Positions 50,600 to 62,800 of a stretch of DNA of 64,000 nt are shown piece after piece. The notes beneath the pieces are model-generated. The model was given only the letters and a program-made list of their open reading frames with translations, searched no databases and had not been told where the DNA came from. Position numbers and translations under genes: made by a program. The stretch lies in assembly GCF_005239225.2 (NCBI RefSeq), contig NC_133298.1, forward strand, positions 992,001-1,056,000, in the 5' to 3' direction. How positions within the stretch are numbered: the stretch's first letter is position 1; each line of letters opens with the position of its first letter. The stretch is from Populus alba. Its lineage: Eukaryota; Streptophyta; Magnoliopsida; Malpighiales; Salicaceae.

Positions 50600-50895
50600 G
50601 ATAAGAAATATATTTTTTAAAATGTTTTTTATTTTAAAATATTAAAATAATATTTTATATTTTTAAAATTTATTTTTAATACTAACACATTAAAAAAATA
50701 AAAAATATAAAAAAATAATTTTAAATTTTAAAAAATAAATAATTTCTTAAGTATAGTTGAACTGCAATGCAAATAGAATGCCTAGTATTGTGGTATATTA
50801 TGTTTTTTAAAAATATTTATTACTTAATATATATATATATATATATGTATTATTTAATATTGTTTTAAATAAAATATATTTTAAAAACACATATA
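50600..50895. repeat. Two AT-rich TIR (MITE-like) copies
   Basis: About 50600-50745 contains 'aatgttttttattttaaaatattaaaataatattttat' and 'aaatttatttttaatactaacacattaaaa'. About 50790-50895 carries 'tatattatgttttttaaaaatatttatta', an AT microsatellite and 'tttaaataaaatatattttaaaaac'. Confidence 0.55.
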
Positions 50896-50936
50896 TCATT
50901 GTTCATAAAACATCTTAGTAGATATATTTATTTGAC

Positions 50937-51075
50937 ATTGTGATTGTGATTGCTTTTGACATCAGCACATTAAAATGATTTGAAAACACTAAAAACATGT
51001 ATTAATTTAAAGTAAATAAAAAAATAAAAAAATTTTCAATTTTTTTTTAAAACACTTTTAAAACGCAGAAATAAA
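50937..51075 (+). repeat. AT-rich TIR (MITE-like) copy with internal deletion
   Basis: It starts 'attgtgattgtgattgctttt', jumps directly to 'gacatcagcacattaaaatgatttgaaaacac' and ends 'aaaacacttttaaaacgcagaaataaacag', the cleanest example of that terminus in the window. The jump suggests an internal deletion of about 75 bp. Confidence 0.65.
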
Positions 51076-53373
51076 CAGACGTAGTTACAATAATCTTAGG
51101 TTATTTATTACCAAAAATATAAACACTTGTAAGCTGTGTCAATTTTATGCCTAAGGAAATTAAAAAAAGTGTTAAACTTGAAATCTTATAATTAAACCCG
51201 AAATCTCAAGTTTTTACAGCCGGTCCATGTCTTGTATTACAAATTTTACTTAAACAAGCTACAAAATAAAACCAACTTATTACTAATTTTATAAGTGCTA
51301 GTGTTATAAGTAATTTAATCCGAGGAGCTAATTCATAGACTTTTGGAAATCAATCAAAATTAGATTAATTTCTGAAATCTTATTTTCCCACCAATCCTTG
51401 ATCAGCTGCACAACAGCAAATTTCATGTTACTTTTTAATACATATATTAAACCAATGTAATTTTGCCAACTCGCAACCTCTTATCTTCAATCATCCTAAA
51501 TTTTAAACTGTAATAATAATAATAATAATAATACAACATAACAATAACATGAATATATACACAATGCTCTACTTTAAAATTTTAGGAAAGAATTCATAAA
51601 AAAAAAAAAAAACAATAATCAATGAGGGTGTTTTCATGGGAAGCTCCCTCTTGGAAAACAATAACTTAATTTCGACGAAGGGAGCAAAGAATAATGACAA
51701 TGGCGGCAATCCTCATTGGTGCGAGGAAAATTGAACCTCTAAAAAGGGAGACAGGTGGGCGTGAGGGTGATGGGGTTGCACAAGGAATGATGTAGAGAGG
51801 ATAGAGGACAGGAACATTAATTAACAACAATAAATCTCTAGTTAATTGATTTAATATTTTTCAAATTAATTTTAGTGATTCGGAGATAAGTTGGCACGCA
51901 TGGTTTACACTTTAGGTCAATAAAATGAGACTTTTATTTGCATAAATATATACTTTGATTTTCAAGTGGGTGGATTGGTGGGGAAAGAGTGAGACCAGGT
52001 CATAAAGATGAAGAAAATTTCACAAAAATATGGACCCCCGTTTCTACCATGGCCCCCCATGTGTAATATTTCTTGCTCGTGGACTGCCTTGCTTTATTTT
52101 CAGCACAGGGACACAAGAAAAGCCTGCTGTGTTCTTGTATGAACGAGGAAACTCCGCGTAAGCTCACTGCCGAGACACCTCCCCATTGATCTGGTTTACT
52201 TTTTCCACCACTAGCTTTTCCTGTTTGTGTTTTTATCCAGTCAAGTTCATCGTTTTACTGGCTAGTAGGGCCTCTCATTCTTGTTGGCCTCCAAAAAAAA
52301 GAAAAAAACAGACTTTTGTACAAGTTCTAGTCAGGACAATATTATATTCTCGTTGAAATTTAAAAGTCCAAGACGTGTTGATGAAATGCATGCATCTGTT
52401 GATAAGCATGAAGTTTTTCAAATGTGAATTAAAGAAATTAAAGAGTGTTTGTGTGGCAGTTCATGTCAAATTTCTTATACGAGAGGGCACTGGTGATGAT
52501 GACATGGATTGATTTTCAACGTTTATAGACTATAGTTAAATGATTATAAATGTTAGAAATAAGATAGTATATTATGATTTAAAGTGTTTTTATTTATTTA
52601 AAAATGTATAAAATAATATTTTAATACTGGGTACAGTCCTGATTTTATTTTCAAATCCAAAACCTTGCTTCGGTGAACTTTCGAGTAAGATGCAGATCGT
52701 CAATGTCAATAATTGTCGCCATGAAGTTTATTGCATCCATGCATGCACATACCATCCATTCCAAACACAGAATTATCCCTTCGTAGAAGCTTGCTTAATT
52801 AATTTATGAACACCATATTAATTAGTTTTAGAAGCTAAAAAACATGCTCCCAACTTCATGAACTTCAACGCCATGTATATACAAGGTGAGAGTTATTACC
52901 AAACATGAGTATCTCAGTGGATGGTGATGAAGAAGAAGAAGAAGAAGAAATCTTGCTCTACCTGGGATGAGATCACGAGACATGTAGGAACCAAACCTAT
53001 AGACTTTCTGTCTAAAAGAAAAAGAAGTGTTGACATTTTATGATAATCTCACGCAATGAGCTAGCTAGGGTTAGCAAATCAACATCCATCATTATTAACA
53101 ACCAGAAATTAATTACCACCTTTTTTTGGGTTAATTCGATCAGTATTCCCATGATTTTTGCATTATTATTAGCTGTTTTCAACTATAATATATATTTTTT
53201 AATTTAACTCTTGAGGTATTTGGTTACCTCTGCTATCACCATAAATGGTGGTGGTGGGCAGCCTAACTTGAACCACTATATAAAAAGTGCAAAATTCACC
53301 CTTCTAGGTATAGATATAGACACCATGCGAGCAGGTGGGCATGCATGGCCTGGCTAGCTAGCTACTACCCATT

Positions 53374-53482
53374 AAAGGATGATTATTGAGGTTATATGAT
53401 CGTTAATTTCAGGATCCGTGAAAATTAGTCGAGATGCGCACAAGCTGACCCGGACACCCACGTTAAACTAAAACAAAAAAAT
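53374..53482 (+). repeat. tRNA-derived SINE, 5'-truncated, plus orientation
   Basis: 'aggttatatgatcgttaatttcaggatccgtg', 'attagtcgagatgcgcacaagctgacccggacacccacgttaaacta' and an A-rich tail. The 3' part is well preserved and defines the family end; the tRNA-like head is missing. Confidence 0.75.
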
Positions 53483-55684
53483 AAAAGGATAATTAATTAG
53501 TGTTAAAGTTTTTTTTTATTAAGGAAAACCAAATTGTCAAACCTCGTAATTAACACTACTGTAAATAATCTATGGTGCTGAAGCTCCTAGATATTGTTTG
53601 AGATTAATAAAGAGATTATAAAATAAAATCTATGTATGTTTCGATTATTTTTTTATAGTATAGTGTGACGCTAATATAAATTTATACACAAAGGGTGTAG
53701 CCACACGTGTGGTCAATTAGGTATCCCAATTATGCTGGAAATAATATCTTATTAGCATCTTTCTTTTTCTCCAATAAATAAAAGATAATCACTTGAAGTT
53801 TTTTTCAACCCCCACCACCATTACTCAACAAGTAGTAGGGTCCCTTTCACGAAGTTCAAACCTAGCGAGCAGGGGGTTGAATTTGTCCTATGCTGAAGAA
53901 TAGTAGAGGATCGTATTTCAATGGACAGAGTTGTCTCAGCCCCACATTCTCTTTGAAATCAAAGCTAAAAATACGTAATGTCAAGGTCTTTTGAGACATA
54001 CATTATCATCAAAGCTTCCAACTTTCAAGTGGCAAGAAAGTAATGTCATGGCTTCATGTTTATCGATCATTAATTTAGTTTATATAGTTCATTGGTCCAA
54101 TAGTTCTAGGAGATATAATATATATAATTTGCAGGGTTAATCATTAAGTTTATATTTGGTATACAAATTCTTGTAAATTTACCCAAGTTGTTTTTCACTT
54201 TTGACTCAAATAAAAGTAGTGTGTTTGATTAGAAATAGTTTTTGAATTTTAATTTAATTAAAAATTAAAACTTTTGACTTTTGAATTATGATTTATACCA
54301 TATAATTTTTTTTTAAAAAAATTGAGTTTTGTTGAAAGTTATTTATAAGAATCAACTTTTGATTAATTATGGCTCAAAATAAAAAAAAAATCATATCAAA
54401 TAAACACTAAATACTTCTTATACAATATAACCTCTATAAATTAATATTTCATGAATCATTACAAACTCTAAATACTCCATATAATATACATACATAGATA
54501 AGGCATGCAAGGCATGATCAAGAGATCTAATGCTTGCCACTAGCGAAATTAAAATGGAAGCAAGATTATCACAGGAGTATGACATGGTTTCTGATGAATG
54601 TAAACAAAAATACCATTCAACAAACTTGGTAGAAAGAGAACAGAAAATGGGAAAAAATAAACGTTTAGATAATGGTAGTGGAACAGATTAAACAGAGAGA
54701 GCTGGGGGCAAAGACTATTCATGTCCAAATCAAGAGTCTAAATTTGAAACCCTACAACCCACCTGCTCATATTTTTCATGTGTTCAATTATTTTAGTGGG
54801 TTTCCACCCCTTTTGGTGGTTCTGGCTGCTGAGCAGCTTGGCTTGTTCAAACCCAGCTCAAATTTACGTTAAAAAAAATATAAAGAAATTTAAACAATTT
54901 GGCCACGTTTCTTTCTACTCTACACAGAGACAACGAATTAAACAATCCGATCAGCAGATCATGGCCGGCGCCGGAATGTCATTGTTTATGAGCAAGATAG
55001 TACTGCATATATATGTCATCCAGTTTTTTATCAACCCAGATACGTACCATGTCCATATGTCAGGAATCATGTGATTAATCGGCTGCTATATATAATCACC
55101 CCTTAATTAGACCTTAGTATTAGTAAACTCCAGTTGCCGACATCGACCAATAATTCTCCTTCTCGAGACTAAAAAAATAAATTGATGTTAATCCCGTGTC
55201 GAGGGAGTTGTACTACAAGAACCATTTGATTGCATTTGCATGCAGAATTTAACAAATAATTGTTCAAAAGGGTAGGAGTTTTATGACACATTTTAGCTAT
55301 CTGTCTTTGTCAAGGAAGGCAATCACCACCTGCTATGGTTATGGGGACATCACACATGATAAATTAATAAGTCCCACCGCCCTACACATGCTTCTTAGTT
55401 CTTACACAAGTAGTGACTTCACTTCTAGCTTAGGTTTCTCATTTTCAGACCTGAATTTAGTGACATATCGAACTTTTTAATTATCTAAGCTCAAACTCTG
55501 CCTAAATTGCATTTGGTTTGGGGTATAGGGGGTGAGATAGGGCAAGTGCAAGCAATTGTATGCTTATGAGTATAATGCTTTGTATAATTATACCATCTAA
55601 GTTGGGTTTAATTAATGATTCTTCCTATTAAAAAAAATAAGGATATGTGCAGGAAGAGATACATTAACCAAGAAAAAAAAGTAA

Positions 55685-56115
55685 TGTTAAAGGACCATTT
55701 CAATTCAAAAGTTTAAGTTGTTAGATGAGATTTTCAGATGTGATTTTATATTATTTTTTAACACACTTTTTTTTTATTCAAGGAAACCTCATTTCTCGGA
55801 AAACGCATTTTATGAGTCTAGATGAGCGAGTAAAACATCGGTTATCCCAGATTCTTACAAGAGGTGCATGCCTTGACTCAAACTCGAGACTTACTGTGCA
55901 GATTTTAAGATTTTTGCCATCATACCACGCCTCTTGAAGATAGATCCACATTACCTTATGCTTGATTTTTTTATCAAATATATGGGGACGGTGAGATTCG
56001 AACTTGTGATCGTTTAATCATCAGGGTTTTGATACTATGTCAAAAAATTATCTCACTCCAAAAATTTAAGCTGTTAGTGAAATCTCAAGATGTGATTTTA
56101 TATTATTCTCAAACA
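55685..56115 (-). mobile_element. TRIM-like mini LTR retrotransposon, 431 bp, with target-site duplication
   Basis: Two terminal direct repeats of about 78-81 bp, 55685-55763/65 and 56038-56115, share 'tttaag.tgttag' and 'agatgtgattttatattatt' and each has TG...CA ends. The 5-bp sequence AGTAA flanks the element exactly on both sides (55680-55684 and 56116-56120). On the - strand the 5' repeat is followed directly by TAGTATCAAAAC, a primer-binding site that differs from the initiator-Met complement TGGTATCAGAGC by two G-to-A changes. A short purine run (A9G) precedes the other repeat. The interior of about 270 bp has no coding capacity. This is the diagnostic architecture of a terminal-repeat retrotransposon in miniature, moved by another element's proteins. 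Confidence 0.85.
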
Positions 56116-57178
56116 AGTAACAAAAAAAAAATATATTTTTTTTAAATGATATGTGAATGATATGACCATTATAAGTTTTGATATTATATATTATTTTTTA
56201 AATAAATCCAAATTTAAAGTTGAATTAATTTTGAAGGTAAAAACTCAAACAAAGTTTAACACGATTTCTCCACTTCTTTTAATTAACTTTTTTTTTTTGG
56301 TGTAAAAACATGCATGTTATAGTTGCTTTGGGTTGATTATTGATTTAAAATAAAAATTCAAGAACTTATATTTATTTTCCCAATAAATTAAATTAAATTA
56401 AATTAATTATCACTATAATTTCTAGCAGTTAACTACTTTTTATCATGAAACTACAGAATAAAAAAAAAACTATCATTAATCCTTTTGTAATTAGTCTGAT
56501 GAGTAGCTTATACTATGTACAATAAGTTTTAAACCTGGAAATTAATTGGTGTTTATAAAGTTTAAATGTCTGCTGCGGTTATTTGATTCTATATAGTTGT
56601 GCACATTTAATTATTAATTAAGTATTATTAGTTGTTTATTTTTTTAAAAGAAAACTTTTTGAAAGACTGATCTTCTACAGCAACTTGGTACATCATGGAG
56701 CTGTCTTTTCTTGTGTATGTAGAATTGCAAACTACGCTTAAGCATGCTTGTAATAAATAATATAATTGACAAAAAAGATAGGTTTCCCACAAAATATGCA
56801 AAGAAACTTCTACTTAAAATTGACGTGATGATGATGGGAAATTGATCCTTTACCAGATGTATAATATATAGTAATTATGAAATGATAACTACCATTTTGT
56901 TTGCTCATTATTTAAAAGCAAAATTTTAGTTTTAATTAAAGTATAAGCTAATCTAAAAATATTTTTTTATCATTGAATGAAATTTTTTTCTATTGATCAG
57001 TATGCAAATTTCTTATTATTAGCATATGGAATCTCTTAATATCATGATGTTGGCTTGGTAGTTCGGGAATAGTCTCTTTTCTTGGTCATGGGAATTTAAA
57101 TATATATCAAGATTAATTTAAGTGAAATTATTATAATTTTGTTGATTTTGATGTGAATGATGTTCCATACCAGAAAGG

Positions 57179-57183
<5 letters not shown>

Positions 57184-57222
<39 letters not shown>
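57184..57222. repeat. (AT)n microsatellite
   Basis: About 19 AT units. Confidence 0.9.
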
Positions 57223-57225
<3 letters not shown>

Positions 57226-57597
57226 CATATATTACCGTTCAATGTTCTTATTGAACTGAGTAGGAATTAACTAATTTTTTAAAAAATAATATCATTTAAA
57301 CTTTTTTGTTTACAAAATCTCTTAAAATGGTATAGTTATTGATGGATAAACTCAACCCGTGTAAAGTAAGTTCTATAGCTAATGCTTTGAAGGGAATGTT
57401 GTCCGAACACGGCACTAAAAAATGTATGAATCATGGAATGGGCTCACAGCGACCACAGCATCCAGCATCACCTCCCTAAACACAAAGCACTCATAATCTT
57501 GTCTAAATCTTACCTTTTTTAATCTTTCAACATAAAAGAAAAATGGTCCAAGCAACTTAAAAAAATAATTAGAAATTCCTTTTTCTTTCTTTTTCAG

Positions 57598-57862
57598 AAG
57601 TGCACACGTCCACACAACCAGTTTTGCTCAGTTTTTTTTTAATTTAACTTGATTTTTTTTAGTTTGGGTTCGGTTCGGTTTTTTTAGTTTCAGACTTATA
57701 AAACCAAAACTGAACCGGTGAGTTTTTTAAAATTTTAATTAGTTTAATTAATTTTTTTCACAATTTGATTTTTTTAATTATTTTTTTGTGATTTTCTTGA
57801 TTTAATTTTTTTTTTATTTTTTTTTTTACCTTTTATCTTCATTTGTGTGGACGTGTGCACTT
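57598..57862. repeat. 20-bp perfect inverted repeat around a GGTTCGG-rich insert
   Basis: AAGTGCACACGTCCACACAA at 57598-57617 is repeated in exact reverse complement at 57843-57862. The 225 bp between are T-rich and include 'gggttcggttcggttttt' and 'aaactgaaccgg'. The match ends abruptly on both sides. It could be a small non-autonomous DNA element or an inversion scar; no target-site duplication is evident. Confidence 0.7.
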
Positions 57863-58840
57863 GCCCGCTCTCTCTTGACCTCTTCAACGGCAAGACACAC
57901 GTTTACTGATCTTGTTTGTTTGAAAGTCTTTGGGAGATTTCTTTGCCGAATGAAAGTATACACGTGGCACAGCAAGTCTTTTCCGTCGACAAGAATTAAT
58001 AGCCAGAAGGGGAAAAAAATGTAAGCGTTCATGCACCCACGATTTAATATTTGATTGTCAGGGGACTCTGATGATTTTTTTTTTCTTTTTTTTTTTTCTT
58101 TTTAAAGTTATGTTTGAATTAGGAATTGAAGAGTAAACAAATTATTAATCTCTCCTCCGTCCACGAGGATGTTGTGGAGACACACTTGTTACGTGTTTCT
58201 TGCTGAGAGTGTGAATCGAAGGAAAATACCTACGGTGTAACTACATCAACTTCATTCGTTTTTTGTGATGAACACTTTCACATCTCAAATTTCTCATTAC
58301 ACGAAAACAATAGTGCGTGCGTGTGTGTACTGAAAGAAGAGAAAAAAACCGAAAACTTATTGGGCTCTCACACATCTAAGAGGGCAGCCCATGGCCCATT
58401 ACTTCAAAATTTAAATTAATCTGAACCCATTCAATGCAAGGGATCTTTTGGGCAGCATAATAATAATAATCAGCGGCTAATTAATTAACTCGTTAGAGTA
58501 TTAAAAGATCACCAATAGCCATGGTTTAAATGGATGTTTAAGAAGTAATTAGTAATTTTTTAATAATCATTTTATAAGATTCTTTTTAAAGAAATAAAGA
58601 TAGATAATTAAGAGAGATAAATCCTTGATGATTATATTCTTATAACTTTTGGTGGTAACTTGTGAGAGTATTAAAAGATCATCCATGGGCTCACAAGTAA
58701 TTTTACGATATTCATGAAATAACTAGTAATCACAGCGACAGTTTTTATTTTGTGTTATTTAAAAAAAAATAAAAAAAAAATAATTAATAAAATATCACCT
58801 GTTAATATTATCACCATAACCATCATTTTAACCCTATCCT

Positions 58841-58843
<3 letters not shown>

Positions 58844-58911
<68 letters not shown>
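58844..58911. repeat. Compound (CT)n(AT)n microsatellite
   Basis: About 13 CT units run into about 20 AT units, the same compound design as in PHS1 intron 3. Confidence 0.95.
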
Positions 58912-58914
<3 letters not shown>

Positions 58915-59810
58915 TATAAAATTCACTCAAACAAGTAACACGGGTCGGTTGTTGAGGTGAAAAGACTATGATCTATTCAACTTTTGCAACTTTAAATAGA
59001 CTATAACATACACGCAACTTAATAATATATATATATATATTATATGTTTCAAAAGTTTTAGAGTTAGTATGGGAAGCAAGGGCTCTTTTTTATGATTTCT
59101 TCTCAAAATTAAATGAAAAAAGTGTTTTGTGAAGTCTCAAGAACTACTATAAAAGTTATTTGAAAGTCAAAAGCGAGGAATCACAATATAAATTCTTCTA
59201 ACCTTTGAGTATATTATAAAAGTATTTTAAGGTCAAATATATTTTTTATAACCATAACAGTAACACTTAACCACCATGATCATAATTAAAGGGACATCTC
59301 GTAAATCATACATGGATTATTCAAGTTTTGTTAAACATGGATCTATATTAATGAATTATATTCAAATTGTTTTAAAAAATAACATCCACAACTTAAAATA
59401 TTTTAAAAAATAAAACATTCAAAGTACTTTATTCCTAATAGTTAATTAATATTATAGAAACAATTAAAATTTTTTTGTTTAGTTTATAGAGGAATTATCG
59501 AGCATTATATTATATGTTTTATGTTTATTGAATCAATTATAGAAATGGAAAGCCAAAATCTAGAGTTCAAAAATCTAATTTGAAAAACAACCCATTGGGT
59601 TCTGTTGTTTCAAACACCATTTGTAAAAGGCCACAAATTATTCTTTTGGCCCATAAAAAACCCAAATTGTAATGAGAATTGACTCGACGATGTCGTTTTA
59701 TATCCGAAAGACAGGCAGCTTTCAAAGAGCGAAGTGAAGCTCGCAATTGCTCTCTGCAATTTCACATTCCCCTGTTCTTCCAATCTCCGTCAATTTTTTT
59801 TTTTTTTTAA

Positions 59811-62800
59811 ATGGGTCTAATCTGTCATAAGAGGAACCTCAATTTCTTAAAAAACACAATAACCTTAAAAACAATAACCCAAAATCGTAAAGCCACCAAC
59901 TTTTGCTCCAAAACCCAAAACAACAGCAACATAGTCAATGAAATCACAACGTTTCTCAACCAAAAAAATTGGGAGTCTTTATTACCCTTGGTATCAAATA
60001 AGCTGAGCCCAGATGTTGTTCACTCAGTTATTACAAAACAGGTAAATGATCCTAAACGTTTGTTAGATTTCTTCAACTGGGTTCAGTTTCAAATGGGTTT
60101 CTCTCAAAAGTTACAATCCTTTTCGATTCTTGCATTAATTTTATGCAATTCAAGGCTCTTTTCTAGGGCTGATAGTGTTGTAAATCAAATGATAATGATG
60201 TCTAGTGGTGGATATTCAGAGATTTTGGATTCATTAATTAAGTCTTGTAAAGAGTTTGATTTGAATAATGGTAATGGTAATGAAAATAGTAATAATAATG
60301 ATCGCAGGGTAGTTTTTGAGTTGTTGATTGATGGGTATAAAAAGAAAGGGCTTTTTGATGAGGCTGTTAGTTTTTTTTTGGGCGCGAAAAGGAATGGTTT
60401 TGTTGTTGGCTTGTTGTGTTGCAATGGGTTGTTGAGTGATTTGCTGAAAGCTAACAAATTGGAGTTGTTTTGGAGATTTTATAATGGGATGTTAGAGGCT
60501 AACGTGTTGCATGATGTCTATACTTATACCCATTTAATAAATGCACATTTTAGAGCAGGGAATGCTAAGGAGGGTAAACGCTTGCTTTTTGAAATGAAAG
60601 AGAAGGGCTCTAGTCCTAGTTTGGTTACTTACAATGTGGTGATTGGTGGGTTGTGTAGAGCTGGGGAGGTTGATGAAGCGTTTGAGTTGAAGAAGTTGAT
60701 GGACAAGAAGGGTTTGGTCGCGGATGTTTTTACTTATAGTATACTTATTGATGGGTTTGGTAAACAGAAGAGATGTACTGAGGCGAAGTTGATGTTGGAA
60801 GAGATGTTTAGCAAGGGTTTAAAACCTGACCACGTTGCCTATACTGCTTTGATTGATGGGTTCATGAGACAAGGTGACAGCGGAGAAGCATTTCGGGTTA
60901 AGGAGGAGATGCTTGCTCGTGGAGTTAAATTGAATCTTTTTACGTACAATGCTCTTGTTAAAGGGGTGTGTAAGTTTGGTGATATGGAGAAGGCAAATGC
61001 TCTTTTAAATGAAATGATTATGGTGGGGATAAAACCTGATACCCAGACTTATAATAATATGATTGAGGGATATTTGAAGGAACAGAATACATCACGGGTC
61101 AAAGATTTATTGTCTGAGATGAAGAAGAGGAACTTGGTGCCCACTGCATACACTTGCGGCATGATAATCAATGGTCTATGTCGTCATGGATCTATTGAAG
61201 ATGCCAGTAGAGTGTTTGAGATTATGGTTTCTCTGGGTGTGAAGCCAAATGCTGTAATCTACACAACTTTAATAAAAGGTCAAGTTCAGGAAGGGAGATT
61301 TCAAGAGGCAGTGAGAATTTTAAAGGTAATGGATAATAAAGGGGTTCAACCTGATGTATTGTGCTATAATTCTGTAATCATTGGCCTCTGCAAGGCTAGA
61401 AAAATGGAAGAAGCAAAGGATTGTTTGGTTGAAATGATTGAGAGGGGACTTAAGCCAAATGTGTATACTTACGGGGCTTTAATACATGGATATTGCAAAT
61501 CAGGGGAAATGCAAGTAGCTGACAAATACTTCAAGGAGATGCTAGGCTGTGGCATAGCACCAAATGATGTTGTTTGCACAGCCCTGATCGACGGGTACTG
61601 CAAGGCGGGTAGCACTACGGAAGCCACTTCAATTTTTAGATGTATGCTAGGACGGGCAGTGCACCCAGATGCGCGGACTTACAGTTCCCTCATCCATGGT
61701 CTCTTGAGGAATGGGAAACTCCAAGAAGCAATGGAGCTGCTATCTGAATTTCTTGAAAAGGGATTGGTGCCTGATGTCTTTACCTACAACTCTATCATTT
61801 CTGGGTTTTGCAAGCAAGGTGGTATAGGGAAGGCTTTTCAACTTCATGAATACATGTGCCAAAAAGGCATCAGTCCTAACATCATCACTTACAATGCTTT
61901 GATCAATGGACTTTGCAAGGCAGGCGAGATAGAAAGAGCCAGGGAGCTGTTTGATGGAATTCCAGGAAAGGGTTTGGTTCATAATGCTGTGACCTATGCG
62001 ACTATCATAGATGGGTATTGCAAATCTGGAAATCTAAGCAAGGCATTTCAGTTATTTGATGAGATGACATTGAAGGGGGTCCCACCTGATAGCTTTGTCT
62101 ACAGTGCCCTCATTGACGGATGTCGCAAAGAAGGAAATACTGAAAAGGCCCTGTCCCTATTCTTAGAATCAGTGCAGAAGGGCTTTGCTTCCACTTCTTC
62201 TCTCAATGCTTTGATGGATGGGTTCTGCAAGTCTGGGAAGGTGATTGAAGCTAATCAGTTGTTGGAAGACATGGTCGATAAGCATGTCAAACCAGATCAC
62301 GTGACCTACACAATTCTGATTGATTATCATTGCAAGACAGGTTTTTTGAAGGAAGCAGAGCAGTTCTTTGTTGATATGCAAAAGAGGAATCTGATGCCAA
62401 ATACTTTAACATATACAGCACTTTTAAGTGGTTACAACATGGCGGGGCGCAGATCTGAGATGTTTGCTCTTTTTGAAGAAATGATTGCAAAAGATATTGA
62501 ACCTGATGGTGTTACCTGGAGTGTAATGATTGATGCTCATCTCAAAGAAGGTGACTATGTGAAAACTTTGAAGCTGGTGGATGACATGTTGAATAAGGGT
62601 GGTAATGTGAGCAAAAACGTGTGTCATGTGCTAATTGATGCATTGTGCAGAAAGGAACATATTTCTGAAGTGCTGAAGGTACTTGAGAAAATACAAGAGC
62701 AAGGATTAAATCTCAGTCTCGCTACTTGCAGCACTCTAGTACGCTGTTTTCACAAAGCAGGCAAAATGGACGGTGCAGCCAGGGTCTTAAAGAGCATGGT

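Larger units (their letters stand above)
38800..59700. other. 21-kb gene-empty, repeat-rich gap between ARF2 and the PPR gene
   Basis: No ORF here encodes a recognisable protein and no tRNA, rRNA or known miRNA was recognised. Repeats occupy much of 38.8-51.1 kb and are listed one by one. Stretches without recognised repeats include 42.4-43 kb, 43.1-44.7 kb, 45.1-45.8 kb, 46-46.9 kb, 47.2-47.65 kb, 49.0-49.8 kb, 51.1-53.3 kb, 53.5-55.65 kb and 58.95-59.7 kb. Some of these (about 49000-49450, 51600-52300) are less AT-rich and look like unique DNA, but nothing more can be said from sequence alone. Confidence 0.6.

Noticed and set aside
54672..55074. Two overlapping ORFs of 66 and 98 codons
   Set aside because: No recognisable domain, no clear promoter or splice context; likely chance frames in a less AT-rich stretch.
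55990..56015. TTCGAAT-type B box suggesting a tRNA gene
   Set aside because: It is inside the TRIM interior and no A box, acceptor stem or cloverleaf could be formed.
57826..58032. 68-codon minus-strand ORF
   Set aside because: It begins outside and ends within the inverted-repeat insert, and no family is recognised.
60185..60457. Antisense ORFs within the PPR gene
   Set aside because: They are reverse-frame shadows of a strongly coding exon.
61890..61925. Possible miR475-type target in the PPR gene
   Set aside because: Poplar miR475 targets the LINGxC-coding part of PPR genes, but the best site here has about six mismatches to the sequence as I remember it; not supportable.
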